Shown here: piece by piece, positions 1 to 8,062 of the stretch
How the letters are laid out: each line of letters begins with the position of its first letter
Position numbering within the stretch: the stretch's first letter is position 1
NCBI GenBank assembly: GCA_025356475.1
Contig: JANXSX010000047.1
Coordinates: forward strand, 1-43,032
DNA: 43,032 nt
Source of the DNA: Isosphaeraceae bacterium
GTDB taxonomy: Bacteria; Planctomycetota; Planctomycetia; Isosphaerales; Isosphaeraceae
Direction of reading: 5' to 3'
Notes under the pieces: model-generated
What the model was told of the DNA's origin: nothing
Database searches by the model: none
The model's input: only the letters and a program-made list of their open reading frames with translations
Position numbers and translations under genes: made by a program

Positions 1-105
1 CCCAAGACCACTTTCAAACCATTTCGCCCCGTGGTCTCCGAGCCGATCAGCGCGCCGGTCGACCCACCGGTGAGCGACGAAGGCGAGTCTCCTCGCCAGT
101 GTTGA
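1..105 (+). CDS. C-terminal fragment of an unidentified protein
   Basis: Frame 1 is open from the first base of the window to a TGA at 103-105, giving a 34-residue Pro/Val-rich tail that ends SPRQC. Codon third positions in this frame are mostly G or C, as in the other genes here, which favours it over frame 3 (open to 116 but Arg-rich). The 5' part lies outside the window, so no family can be assigned. A frame this short could be open by chance. Confidence 0.4.
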   Translation, partial: PKTTFKPFRPVVSEPISAPVDPPVSDEGESPRQC

Positions 106-411
106 TTCGTTAAACTGTCCCGCTCTTTGACAATTCGGAGAACGACCAAGAGCGATCCAGGGGAATCCCCGCTGGCGAATTGCTGAGCTTGCGTGAAACT
201 TGATCGAGAGCCCCCACCGATTTCAAGTAATTCTTGATGTTGTTTTCCTGAGGTTCCCTCTTCACGATTCGTTAGTTGACGACCGGTCCGAGCTGGATCA
301 TCTCGAGCCCACCTTCGCCGGTCTACCCAAACCTGTCGGACCATGCCATAATCTGTCAAAGTCTGGGCATGTCGGCCCGAAAGTGACGTCGAAAGGGTGG
401 TTAGTCCGGTC
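106..411. other. intergenic region upstream of comB
   Basis: I find no convincing gene here. The 85-codon frame at 200-457 has no family features and runs into comB in another frame. A short GGGGAATCCCC-type palindrome lies near 161. A CATAAT at about 346-351 could be a -10 element for comB, but I see no good -35 partner. Nothing else stands out. Confidence 0.4.
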
Positions 412-1179
412 ATGCCTGAGCGGTCTGAGGTTTTTGTTTATTTGCTCCCAAGCCTGATTCCCGGTGGTGCTCTCGCAGGGGGTGTGGCGGTTGTTGTCGA
501 TGTCCTTCGGGCCACGACCTCAATGGTTCACGCGCTCGCTGCGGGCTGTGAATCGGTCATTCCATGCCTGGAGGTCGATGAGGCTCGCCGCGTGGCTGCC
601 CTCTTTAGTGCGGGTACGGCCCTGCTCGTCGGAGAGCGGAATGGGCTGCCGATCGAAGGGTTCGACCTGGGGAACTCGCCGGGTGCGTTCACTCCCGAAG
701 TCTGCGCTGCGAAGACCGTGGTCATGACGACAACCAATGGTACCAAAGCCATTCTTGCGAGCCAGGAGGCTAGACGCGTCATCGTCGCCGCGTTTGTGAA
801 CCTGCGATCCACGGTCAAACTTCTCGTTGAGGATGGCGGGCCAGTCCACATCGTCTGCGCAGGGACAGATGGCCGGATCAGTCTGGAAGATGCGTTGCTC
901 GCCGGAGCGGTTGTCGAAGCCCTCGAAGATCGGGGCTGGCTGCTCGCGAATGATGAAGCGGAAATAGCCGCAACACTCTGGTATGACACCGATTACCGGA
1001 TCGCTGAAGAGGGCGACCCGCTGACGAACTTTTTAGGTGTCGGTCGAGGAGGTAAGCGGGTTGTCGAGCTTGGCTATAATGCCGACCTCGACGCAGCCGC
1101 TCAGATCGACCACTTCGACTTGACCGCCGAACTCAAGACCGATCCACTTCGGATCGTTCGAGTGGGCTCGCCTGACTGA
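412..1179 (+). CDS. comB: 2-phosphosulfolactate phosphatase family protein (ComB-like)
   Basis: The 255-residue product shows the hallmarks of the ComB family: DVLRATT near residue 25, GERNGLPIEGFDLGNSP in the middle, a TTTNGT motif, and CAGTDGRISLEDALLAGA. In methanogens ComB hydrolyses 2-phosphosulfolactate during coenzyme M synthesis. In bacteria without that pathway the substrate is uncertain. I chose ATG 412 because an AAGGG-type ribosome site lies about 10 nt upstream; a GTG at 397 in the same frame would add five residues. The stop lies inside the first copy of an 18-bp tandem duplication, and glycyl-tRNA synthetase follows 68 nt downstream. The family call is strong; the physiological role is open. 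Confidence 0.88.
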   Translation: MPERSEVFVYLLPSLIPGGALAGGVAVVVDVLRATTSMVHALAAGCESVIPCLEVDEARRVAALFSAGTALLVGERNGLPIEGFDLGNSPGAFTPEVCAAKTVVMTTTNGTKAILASQEARRVIVAAFVNLRSTVKLLVEDGGPVHIVCAGTDGRISLEDALLAGAVVEALEDRGWLLANDEAEIAATLWYDTDYRIAEEGDPLTNFLGVGRGGKRVVELGYNADLDAAAQIDHFDLTAELKTDPLRIVRVGSPD

Positions 1180-1205
1180 TTTTGACAGCCTGACTGATTT
1201 TGACA
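1170..1205 (+). repeat. 18-bp perfect tandem duplication carrying TTGACA
   Basis: An 18-bp unit ending TTTTGACA occurs twice in direct succession (1170-1187 and 1188-1205). The first copy contains the comB stop codon. Each copy carries a consensus -35 hexamer, TTGACA (1182-1187 and 1200-1205). Confidence 0.95.
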
Positions 1206-1226
1206 TAAGTTTAATGCTGACATAGT
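1182..1226 (+). promoter_or_regulatory. putative sigma-70-type promoter(s) for glycyl-tRNA synthetase
   Basis: TTGACA at 1182-1187 is followed 16 nt later by CATAAG (1204-1209). The second TTGACA (1200-1205) is followed 15 nt later by CATAGT (1221-1226). Two perfect -35 hexamers in the 68-nt gap before glyQS make a promoter likely. The -10 matches are only partial, and which pair is used cannot be told from sequence. Confidence 0.45.
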
Positions 1227-1247
1227 CTTGGGGAAGGATCGCAATCG

Positions 1248-2750
1248 ATGGATATGGAAAAGTTGGTCTCGCTCTGCAAGCGTCGGGGTTTCATTTTCCC
1301 TTCGAGTGAGATTTACGGCGGCCTGAACGGCTTCTGGGATTACGGCCCCCTTGGTGTGGAACTCAAACGCAACATCAAAGAGGCCTGGTGGCAGGACAAC
1401 GTTCGTTCGCGTGATGACATGGTCGGGCTCGACTGTTCGATCATCATGAATCCCAAAGTCTGGGAAGCGTCGGGACACGTTGGTGGCTTCTCCGACCCGA
1501 TGGTCGATTGCCGTGAGACCAAGGACCGATACCGGGCCGACCAGCTTTATGTGTTCAAGTTCGAACTCCCGGCCGGCCCACTTATGGTCGCAGTCGCCGG
1601 TGGAACCGCTCAGGATGCCAAGGATTCTCTTGATGAGCGGCTCAGCAAGCTTGGCAACAAGAACGCGCTCCCGATCAAGAAGAAGGATCTCCCTACTCCT
1701 TCGGTGATCACCTATACGGAGCTTCCCGAGGTCGACCGAATCCTCGTAATCGGACCCACGGCGACCTCAGCCGGCTCGCTCACCGAACCTCGCCAGTTCA
1801 ACCTCATGTTCAGCACAAACGTGGGTGCGCTTGCGGACGCATCAAGCAAGGCTTACCTTCGTCCTGAGACAGCGCAAGGCATTTTCGCCAACTTTAAGAA
1901 CGTCTGTGACACCGGCCGAGTCAAGCTCCCATTTGGGATCGCACAGATCGGCAAGAGCTTCCGAAATGAGATCACGCCTCGCAACTTCATCTTTCGGTCG
2001 CGTGAGTTCGAGCAGATGGAGATTGAGTTCTTCTGTCACCCAAGCGAAGCCGCGCAGTGGTACGCATATTGGCGGAAGGCTCGATTCGACTGGTACGTGC
2101 GACACGGTCTCCAATCCGGCCGACTCCGGCTCCGCGATCATGATCCTGATGAACTGGCGTTTTACTCGACGGCAACCGCCGATATTGAGTATGAGTTTCC
2201 GTTCGGAACGAGCGAACTTGAAGGCATCGCTCACCGAGGCGACTACGACCTGAGCCAGCACACCAAGTTCAGCGGCAAGGACCTTTCCTACTTCGATGAA
2301 GAAAAGAAGGAGCGGTACTTACCACACGTGATCGAGCCCTCGGCTGGTGCGGATCGGGCGACCTTGGCGTTCCTCTGCGAAGCCTACCAGGAGGACGAGA
2401 TGGGGGGCGAGACCCGCACCGTCTTGAAGTTCCACCCCAGGCTTGCGCCGATCAAAGCGGCCGTTTTCCCGCTGGTCAAGAAGGACGGGATGCCCGAAAA
2501 GGGTGAGAAGATCTATCGCGACCTCAAGCGTCACTTTAATGTCTTCTTTGATGAAAAGGGGGCGATTGGTCGTCGCTATCGTCGCCAGGATGAGGCGGGG
2601 ACCCCGCTGGGCATCACCATCGACGGTCAGACCCTTGAGGACGACACCGTCACCTTTCGCGACCGCGACACCGGTCGGCAGTGGCGTGTTCCGTCCGCCG
2701 GGGTGGTTCAGGCGGTCCGCGACTTGGTTGAGCCTTCCACTGACGCTTGA
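1248..2750 (+). CDS. glyQS: glycyl-tRNA synthetase, single-chain class II type
   Basis: The 500-residue enzyme charges tRNA-Gly. The N-terminus has the family signature (SLCKRRGFIFPSSEIYGG), then the DCRETKDRYRAD block, motif 2 (SFRNEITPRNFIFRSREFEQME) and motif 3 (PSAGADRATLAFLCEAY), ending in an anticodon-binding domain from about residue 400. Length matches the homodimeric type, not the alpha2/beta2 type. GGGAAGGA at 1231-1238 is spaced 9 nt from ATG 1248; an ATG two codons later is also possible. The stretch between the DCRETK block and SLTEPRQFNLMF (about residues 98-178), where many bacterial enzymes have a CPxCG pair, lacks the cysteines and holds a Lys-rich insert. Confidence 0.97.
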   Translation: MDMEKLVSLCKRRGFIFPSSEIYGGLNGFWDYGPLGVELKRNIKEAWWQDNVRSRDDMVGLDCSIIMNPKVWEASGHVGGFSDPMVDCRETKDRYRADQLYVFKFELPAGPLMVAVAGGTAQDAKDSLDERLSKLGNKNALPIKKKDLPTPSVITYTELPEVDRILVIGPTATSAGSLTEPRQFNLMFSTNVGALADASSKAYLRPETAQGIFANFKNVCDTGRVKLPFGIAQIGKSFRNEITPRNFIFRSREFEQMEIEFFCHPSEAAQWYAYWRKARFDWYVRHGLQSGRLRLRDHDPDELAFYSTATADIEYEFPFGTSELEGIAHRGDYDLSQHTKFSGKDLSYFDEEKKERYLPHVIEPSAGADRATLAFLCEAYQEDEMGGETRTVLKFHPRLAPIKAAVFPLVKKDGMPEKGEKIYRDLKRHFNVFFDEKGAIGRRYRRQDEAGTPLGITIDGQTLEDDTVTFRDRDTGRQWRVPSAGVVQAVRDLVEPSTDA

Positions 2751-2773
2751 TTTCGCAAAGGACTCGTGTGGCA

Positions 2774-3616
2774 ATGAAACCGTGCATCAGCCAGGTCACG
2801 ACCCTCTCGACCCCGTTGGAAGCGGATTTCCAGGCCTACAGCCGGGCCGGCTTTTCGGCTGTAGAACTCTGGCTGACGAAGGTGGAGACATACCTGCAAA
2901 CCGAGTCGATCGGTAAGCTGTCGGAACTCCTGACTCAGAATGGGCTCATTCCTGTTGCAGCAGCATCGCAGGGGGGGCTATTGCTTTCCACGGGCGTTGA
3001 GCGAGCAAGCCACTTGGAGCACTACCTCAAGCGACTCCAGCTCTTACGCGTTCTGGCGGTGCCGACGTTGATCGTTGTCGCCGACTTCCACCGCGACCTA
3101 ACCCCCACCGACTTCAGCCAAGCTGCGACCTCGCTGGGCGAGGCTGCCAAGATGGCTGAGGATCACGGCGTCCGGCTCGCCCTAGAGTTCCGCAAGAATG
3201 CCACCTTTTGCGCGAGCCTCGACACCACTTTGGCTCTGATTGCTGCGACGGGTTCGGCCAATATCGGTGTCTGTTTTGACCTGTTCCATTACTACACCGG
3301 CCCCAGTAAGTTTGAAGATCTGGCCTATCTCGTTCCTGAGAATCTGGCCTGGGTCCAGCTCTGCGACCTTTCGGGGACTCCTCGCGAGTTGGCGGGTGAT
3401 GCCGACCGAATCTTGCCAGGTGAGGGCGATTTTCAGATCAGTCCGATTCTCGAAAAGCTGGTCGAGATTGGTTACGACGGTTACGCATCGCTCGAAGTCC
3501 TGAACCCAGGTCTCTGGGCAATCCCTGCCGACAAAGTTGCCGACATGGGATATCAGGCGATGGTCCGAGTCCTTGGTCAACACAACACCGCCGGCGACCC
3601 TTGGGGAGGGGTCTGA
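2774..3616 (+). CDS. sugar phosphate isomerase/epimerase (xylose isomerase-like TIM barrel)
   Basis: This 280-residue protein has the TIM-barrel pattern of the AP-endonuclease-2/xylose-isomerase-like superfamily. Strand-end motifs that usually bind a divalent metal are visible: LALEFRK near residue 140, CFDLFHYY near 173, WVQLCDLSG near 200 and YASLEVLNPG near 247. Substrates of such proteins are keto- or aldo-sugars or inositols; the exact one cannot be read here. AAAGGA at 2757-2762 could serve GTG 2768 or ATG 2774; I use the ATG. The next gene starts 3 nt after the stop, so the two are probably co-translated. Confidence 0.82.
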   Translation: MKPCISQVTTLSTPLEADFQAYSRAGFSAVELWLTKVETYLQTESIGKLSELLTQNGLIPVAAASQGGLLLSTGVERASHLEHYLKRLQLLRVLAVPTLIVVADFHRDLTPTDFSQAATSLGEAAKMAEDHGVRLALEFRKNATFCASLDTTLALIAATGSANIGVCFDLFHYYTGPSKFEDLAYLVPENLAWVQLCDLSGTPRELAGDADRILPGEGDFQISPILEKLVEIGYDGYASLEVLNPGLWAIPADKVADMGYQAMVRVLGQHNTAGDPWGGV

Positions 3617-3618
3617 TC

Positions 3619-4119
3619 GTGTCGTTCGTCGCGATTCATGCCCCCGTCGTTATCTTCCGCGAAGAGCAAAACTTCGATTGGCGGGTGTACGCGCTCCTCG
3701 GCTTGGTTGTCCTTTCAGGGATTACGGTTCTTGGTCTGATCCCAATCTCAAACACTGCGCGAACCTTGCTGGCCATCTTCGTGGGTATGGTGCCATCCTG
3801 TCTTATCGTCTATCTGCTCAGGATGACCACGGAGATAACCCCCACCGGCATCTTGATCTGGTTCGGCTGGATCCCCTCCTATCGCCGAGTTGTTTCGCTT
3901 GGGGCGATTACCCAGGTTGAAGTTGTTGCTTACCGACCCATCAGGGACTATGGAGGCTGGGGGATCCGCCACTGTCGAGATGGCGAACGATTACTCAGCG
4001 CACGAGGAGACCGAGGGGTTCGTGTCCAGCTAGCCGACGGGTCGCGACTCCTGATTGGCAGCCAGCGCCCTGAGGAACTGGCTCGCGTGATCGAAGAAAC
4101 GTTGCGGCCAGGGGTGTAA
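3619..4119 (+). CDS. small membrane protein, PH-like C-terminal domain suspected
   Basis: The 166-residue product has two hydrophobic segments (about residues 23-42 and 47-68). A soluble part follows, containing WFGWIPSYRRVVSLGAITQVEV and ending in DGSRLLIGSQRPEELARVIEETL. That tail resembles the end of bacterial PH-like (bPH) domains, where a strand pair precedes a terminal helix; this is a resemblance only. GTG 3619 is preceded by a GGGAGGGG ribosome site and lies 3 nt after the upstream stop, suggesting an operon with the TIM-barrel gene. It ends 9 nt from the convergent dehydratase gene. Confidence 0.65.
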   Translation: MSFVAIHAPVVIFREEQNFDWRVYALLGLVVLSGITVLGLIPISNTARTLLAIFVGMVPSCLIVYLLRMTTEITPTGILIWFGWIPSYRRVVSLGAITQVEVVAYRPIRDYGGWGIRHCRDGERLLSARGDRGVRVQLADGSRLLIGSQRPEELARVIEETLRPGV

Positions 4120-4128
4120 ATTCCGGCT

Positions 4129-6198
4129 TCAAGATGACTTTCGCAACCGATCGACAATTGCCGACGTGTCATAGACACATCCACCCCAGGTGCCGCCTCC
4201 CACCGCTTGGAGGGCTGCCCAGAGTCGGGTGTCGTCGGGCAGGTCGGGATCGGGTGCGAGTTCGGGGTGGGGATCACGAGTTGCGAGGTCGACGTCCAGG
4301 ACGTTGATTGAGCCTTCAAGGCTGTTGCGGTCGATCGTGATCGAGATCATATCACCATCGCGGAGTTTGCCGATCGGTCCGCCGGCCAACGCTTCGGGGC
4401 CGATGTGCCCGATACAGGCCCCTGTGGAGACGCCCGAAAATCGGGCATCGGTCAGTACGGCGACATGCTTTCCAAAGGGTAGGAACTTGAGAGCGGCGGT
4501 GATCTGATAGATCTCTTCCATCCCTGCTCCCATCGGCCCTCGACCGATCAGGACGAGCACATCGCCCGCTTGGATTGGATTCGTGGATTGCCCTTTGATG
4601 GCTGCGATCGCGTCACGCTCGCGACAGAAGACCTTGGCAGGGCCCGTCTTACGATAGACTCCATCAGGATCGACAACGCTCGGATCGATCGATGTCGACT
4701 TGATCACCGAGCCCTCGGGCGCGAGGTTCCCGCGTGGGAATGTCACGGTGCTGGTTAACCCCCGAGCCTTCGCCAGGCTCGGAGACATGATCACATCATC
4801 GGGATCGACTCCGTCCTGTTCGGCGAGCCGTTTCCGGAGTGCCGCCCGGCGATCGGAGCCAATCCACCAGTCGAGCGACTTCGCTAAAGGCTCTCCGGTG
4901 ATGGTCAAGACTCGGTCGTCGATCAGTCCGAGGTCGCGAAGATGAAGCATGACTTCTGGAACTCCGCCTGCCAGGAACGCCCGGACTGTCGGGTGATCCG
5001 ATGGACCGTTGGGCAGGACGTTCACAAGCCTGGGAACCCGGACATTCAAGGCATGCCAGTCATCAACAGTGGGTCGACGCAGCCCTGCCGCAAACGCAAT
5101 CGCTGGAATGTGTAAGAGCAAATTCGTCGAACCGCCGAAGGCCGCATGGACTGCCATCGCGTTGCGAATCGATGCATCCGTCATTATGTCTTTGAGAACT
5201 AAACCTCTCTGTGAGAGGTGCATCAGGGCACGGGCCGATCGCCTTGCAAGCTGCTTCCAGATTGGCTGTCCCGAAGGAGCCAGCGCCGCATGAGGGAGGG
5301 TCAGGCCGAGGGCCTCTGCAACCACCTGAGTCGTCGCCGCCGTCCCCAAGAACTGGCAGCCTCCGCCGGGGGTCGCGCAAGCCCGACAGCCCATATCCGC
5401 TGCCTCTTGCAGCGATATGGATCCATGCACATAACGGGCCCCGATCGACTGGATCTTGCCCGCATCTTCCCCATGAGTCGGAGGTAAAGTCACGCCGCCC
5501 GGCACAAAGACAGACGGCAAATGACCGCACCCTGCGAGCGCCATCAGCATTGCCGGGGCCCCTTTATCGCAGGTCGCAATTCCGAGTACTCCCTTTCGAA
5601 GTGGCAAGGACCGGATTAGCCTACGGAACACAATCGCTGCGTCGTTGCGATAGGGGAGGCTGTCCATCATGCCCAAAGTACCTTGGGTCCGACCATCGCA
5701 AGGGTCAGAGACCATCCCCGCAAACGGGACAGCATCGAGCCGCCGGAACTCCTCGGCAGCCTCCTGTACCAGCATCCCGATTTCCCAATGGCCGGTGTGG
5801 TAACCCAGAGCGATCGGTGTTCCATCGGGGTTGCGGAGCCCGCCCATCGTACTGAGGATCAAGAAGGGGTCGCGATCCACCTTCGCAGCTTCCCAGCCCA
5901 TCCCTGCATTCTGGCTCAGCCCAAAGAGGTCGCCCGAAGGCCAATGCCGAAGCATCTCATCGGTCAGGGGGAGTGAGCCACTCGGACCCTCAGCCTTAGT
6001 TGAGACCGCGAAGACCGAAGGATCATCCTCGTGCACGAGAGCATCAAACGCCAAACCTGCCACAAACACCCCCTGGTAATCCCAAGAACCTTGCAAAGCA
6101 GCCGACCCGCACGCACTACTCGTACTACGATCTGACCATGCCCGCCCATCCATCACAAGCCGGCTGACGCTCGGTCCGTGAACCATCCGATCTTGCAT
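4129..6198 (-). CDS. IlvD/Edd-family Fe-S dehydratase, YjhG/YagF (sugar-acid dehydratase) type
   Basis: The 689-residue protein belongs to the dihydroxy-acid dehydratase / 6-phosphogluconate dehydratase family. It resembles the YjhG/YagF branch (about 650 residues), which dehydrates aldonic acids such as D-xylonate to 2-keto-3-deoxy acids. Visible motifs include [17 protein letters not shown], the cluster-binding segments [14 protein letters not shown] and [32 protein letters not shown] and the C-terminal [17 protein letters not shown]. It is unlikely to be branched-chain IlvD because the YjhG-type N-terminus is present and length exceeds 560. The start at ATG 6198 lacks a clear ribosome site; Met5 is possible. 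The GH44 gene lies 81 nt upstream on the same strand. Confidence 0.88.
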   Translation of the reverse strand: MQDRMVHGPSVSRLVMDGRAWSDRSTSSACGSAALQGSWDYQGVFVAGLAFDALVHEDDPSVFAVSTKAEGPSGSLPLTDEMLRHWPSGDLFGLSQNAGMGWEAAKVDRDPFLILSTMGGLRNPDGTPIALGYHTGHWEIGMLVQEAAEEFRRLDAVPFAGMVSDPCDGRTQGTLGMMDSLPYRNDAAIVFRRLIRSLPLRKGVLGIATCDKGAPAMLMALAGCGHLPSVFVPGGVTLPPTHGEDAGKIQSIGARYVHGSISLQEAADMGCRACATPGGGCQFLGTAATTQVVAEALGLTLPHAALAPSGQPIWKQLARRSARALMHLSQRGLVLKDIMTDASIRNAMAVHAAFGGSTNLLLHIPAIAFAAGLRRPTVDDWHALNVRVPRLVNVLPNGPSDHPTVRAFLAGGVPEVMLHLRDLGLIDDRVLTITGEPLAKSLDWWIGSDRRAALRKRLAEQDGVDPDDVIMSPSLAKARGLTSTVTFPRGNLAPEGSVIKSTSIDPSVVDPDGVYRKTGPAKVFCRERDAIAAIKGQSTNPIQAGDVLVLIGRGPMGAGMEEIYQITAALKFLPFGKHVAVLTDARFSGVSTGACIGHIGPEALAGGPIGKLRDGDMISITIDRNSLEGSINVLDVDLATRDPHPELAPDPDLPDDTRLWAALQAVGGGTWGGCVYDTSAIVDRLRKSS

Positions 6199-6279
6199 GC
6201 ATCAGGTGCATCCTGTATGTCACTCCATTCCGCAGGAGTCCCTGAAGCGAGACATCGTGTCTGGCCGATACCTTCAGAT

Positions 6280-7854
6280 CTAGCCGGGCCCCGGCACTTC
6301 CAGCAGCGTCGCCGAGAGAGGAGGCAACCTTAGGGATGTTATGGCTGCGTCAATGGCTTGCTTGCTGAGACTCAGCTTGGGGGGGTTCGACTCGACTCGG
6401 GTCAGGTTCGCCGTCCGAGGACGACTCTGGCCGATGCCGGTCAATTGAACATCGACTTTTGCCTTGATGTCCTTGTTGATCAAGATAAGCGTCGTCGCCT
6501 TATCCAACTTGCGTCTTGCGGCGAAGATGCTGACTCGCTCGGGATCGCTCGATTGGCAGGCGAGGTAGGTCTCACCAAACCCGGGGCCCTTGCCGCGAGG
6601 GTTACGGTATAGCTTCATGGCCAGCTTCTGAACGCCCCCCATTCCCGCCCAGAAGTAGGCATGGTCGACCTGCTCACGGGCAAAGATCCCCAGAACCTCC
6701 GCCTGGGCGATCGCTCCACTAATATCGTCATCCCCTCCCCAGCTATATTCTCCCAGGCAGACACCAAGGCCAGGATTGTAAGCTTCGATCCACTCTCGAC
6801 AGCGTGGGATCAGCTTAATCGGCTCATTGATCCAGCTTTCGTCCTTATAGTTTGGGTCCCAAAGCCCCCTGGTCGAGCGGATTCGCAGAGCCCTCATGGC
6901 ATCACTGGGAGTCTTACCGTTGAAAATCGGCTGGCCATCGGCTTGGCCTTGGGGGTAGATGTGAACATCCAGGAGGTCGATCAAGGGCTTGCCGTCTGCG
7001 GTGGATGCCTTTTGCATCTCGCGGAGGTACCAGGCGGCGAAGGGAAGGCCTTCGTGAGCTCGGTTGTCCGCATGGGTCGCGTAGCGGTCCTTACCTTCAT
7101 CAAGTGCGGAAAAGTTCAGATCCGTCCAGCCCCAAGTCACTGGCCCTGCAACGAGCGCTGATGGGTCGGCCTTCTTGATCGCCCGAGCATAGTCACGTCC
7201 TCGCGTGAAGATCTCGTCATAACCGGATGGGATTGGATGAACATCACGATGGGTATGGCTCCAGAGCATAGGCTCGTTGTCGAGCCCGTAAACTCTGGGC
7301 AGACCCCGCGCTGCCTTGGGGAGGAGCTTGATTCCTTCCGCCTGGAGGACGGGGGTTGACTCGACTGAGGTGTCCCGGGGGTCATTCCCTGTGATGGGGG
7401 TTCCCTCCGGTTTGAGTCCATTGCCCCGGTCGGCGACATAGGGCTCCACCTTCTGCTGAGCCCCGTACTTCGCGACAGAGAAGCCGCTGCCATCGGCCCC
7501 CTTTGCGATCCAAGGCAACATCGGAACCGTCACGTAGCTGGCAATTTTGGCTTTATTCTGTTTCGTGACGTCATCGACCCAGTTGCCGGCCTTCCCGTTC
7601 AGGAAGAACCAATCCGAGCCTGCATTGTCGGCACGACTCTTCCAGTTGTAACGCGAGGTCCGGTTTCCTCCCCATCGAAGCGCAGTAACGCCCGCCTCCA
7701 AGGCGCGATCGACCGGCATCGCCGAGACACCATAAATGTATGGACTGATCGAATGCAGTGGCCGATCGGGCTCAATCGTGATCTTGACGAGATCATCGGC
7801 CCTGGTCGATCCCCCGATGGTTACACCGAATACAAGAGCCCAAACTCGAAACAT
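6280..7854 (-). CDS. secreted glycoside hydrolase family 44 protein
   Basis: The 524-residue product starts with a signal peptide (MFRVWALVFGVTIGGSTRA), so it acts outside the cytoplasm. GH44 features are clear: SISPYIYGVS near residue 35, LRWGGNRTSRYNW near 59, LDNEPMLWSHTHRDVHP with the expected acid/base Glu194, LLDVHIYPQG near 294, and LGEYSWGG with the expected nucleophile Glu369. Family members cleave beta-1,4-glucan or xyloglucan. The frame stays open upstream to 8163, but that part overlaps the divergent cytochrome gene. I therefore start at ATG 7854, where the signal peptide begins; an ATG at 7896 is the alternative. Confidence 0.88.
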   Translation of the reverse strand: MFRVWALVFGVTIGGSTRADDLVKITIEPDRPLHSISPYIYGVSAMPVDRALEAGVTALRWGGNRTSRYNWKSRADNAGSDWFFLNGKAGNWVDDVTKQNKAKIASYVTVPMLPWIAKGADGSGFSVAKYGAQQKVEPYVADRGNGLKPEGTPITGNDPRDTSVESTPVLQAEGIKLLPKAARGLPRVYGLDNEPMLWSHTHRDVHPIPSGYDEIFTRGRDYARAIKKADPSALVAGPVTWGWTDLNFSALDEGKDRYATHADNRAHEGLPFAAWYLREMQKASTADGKPLIDLLDVHIYPQGQADGQPIFNGKTPSDAMRALRIRSTRGLWDPNYKDESWINEPIKLIPRCREWIEAYNPGLGVCLGEYSWGGDDDISGAIAQAEVLGIFAREQVDHAYFWAGMGGVQKLAMKLYRNPRGKGPGFGETYLACQSSDPERVSIFAARRKLDKATTLILINKDIKAKVDVQLTGIGQSRPRTANLTRVESNPPKLSLSKQAIDAAITSLRLPPLSATLLEVPGPG

Positions 7855-8062
7855 GAGAGGCCTCGCAATAGAACCGTTGCCGGTCGAACTAGCCATCAAT
7901 GCTACCGATCGCTGAGCCCCGTTGCGAGTCGGTGCCTCGGCGGCGGATGGGCAAGTCTGGGTCCATTCCCGCTGGTCTCTTGCGATTCTCGGCCAAATGG
8001 ACCTTAATGAAGTGGTGACGTCCGCCCGAGTGCGACGCCAACCTACCTTTGAGGCTCTCTCC

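Noticed and set aside
4129-6198. Dihydroxy-acid dehydratase of branched-chain amino acid synthesis (IlvD)
   Set aside because: Length (689) and the CDKGAPAM and [12 protein letters not shown] blocks fit the YjhG/YagF sugar-acid branch better, and no other ilv genes are nearby.
7922-8062. N-terminal extension of the cytochrome frame
   Set aside because: It lies upstream of a textbook signal peptide at ATG 8063, so it would put an export signal inside the protein.
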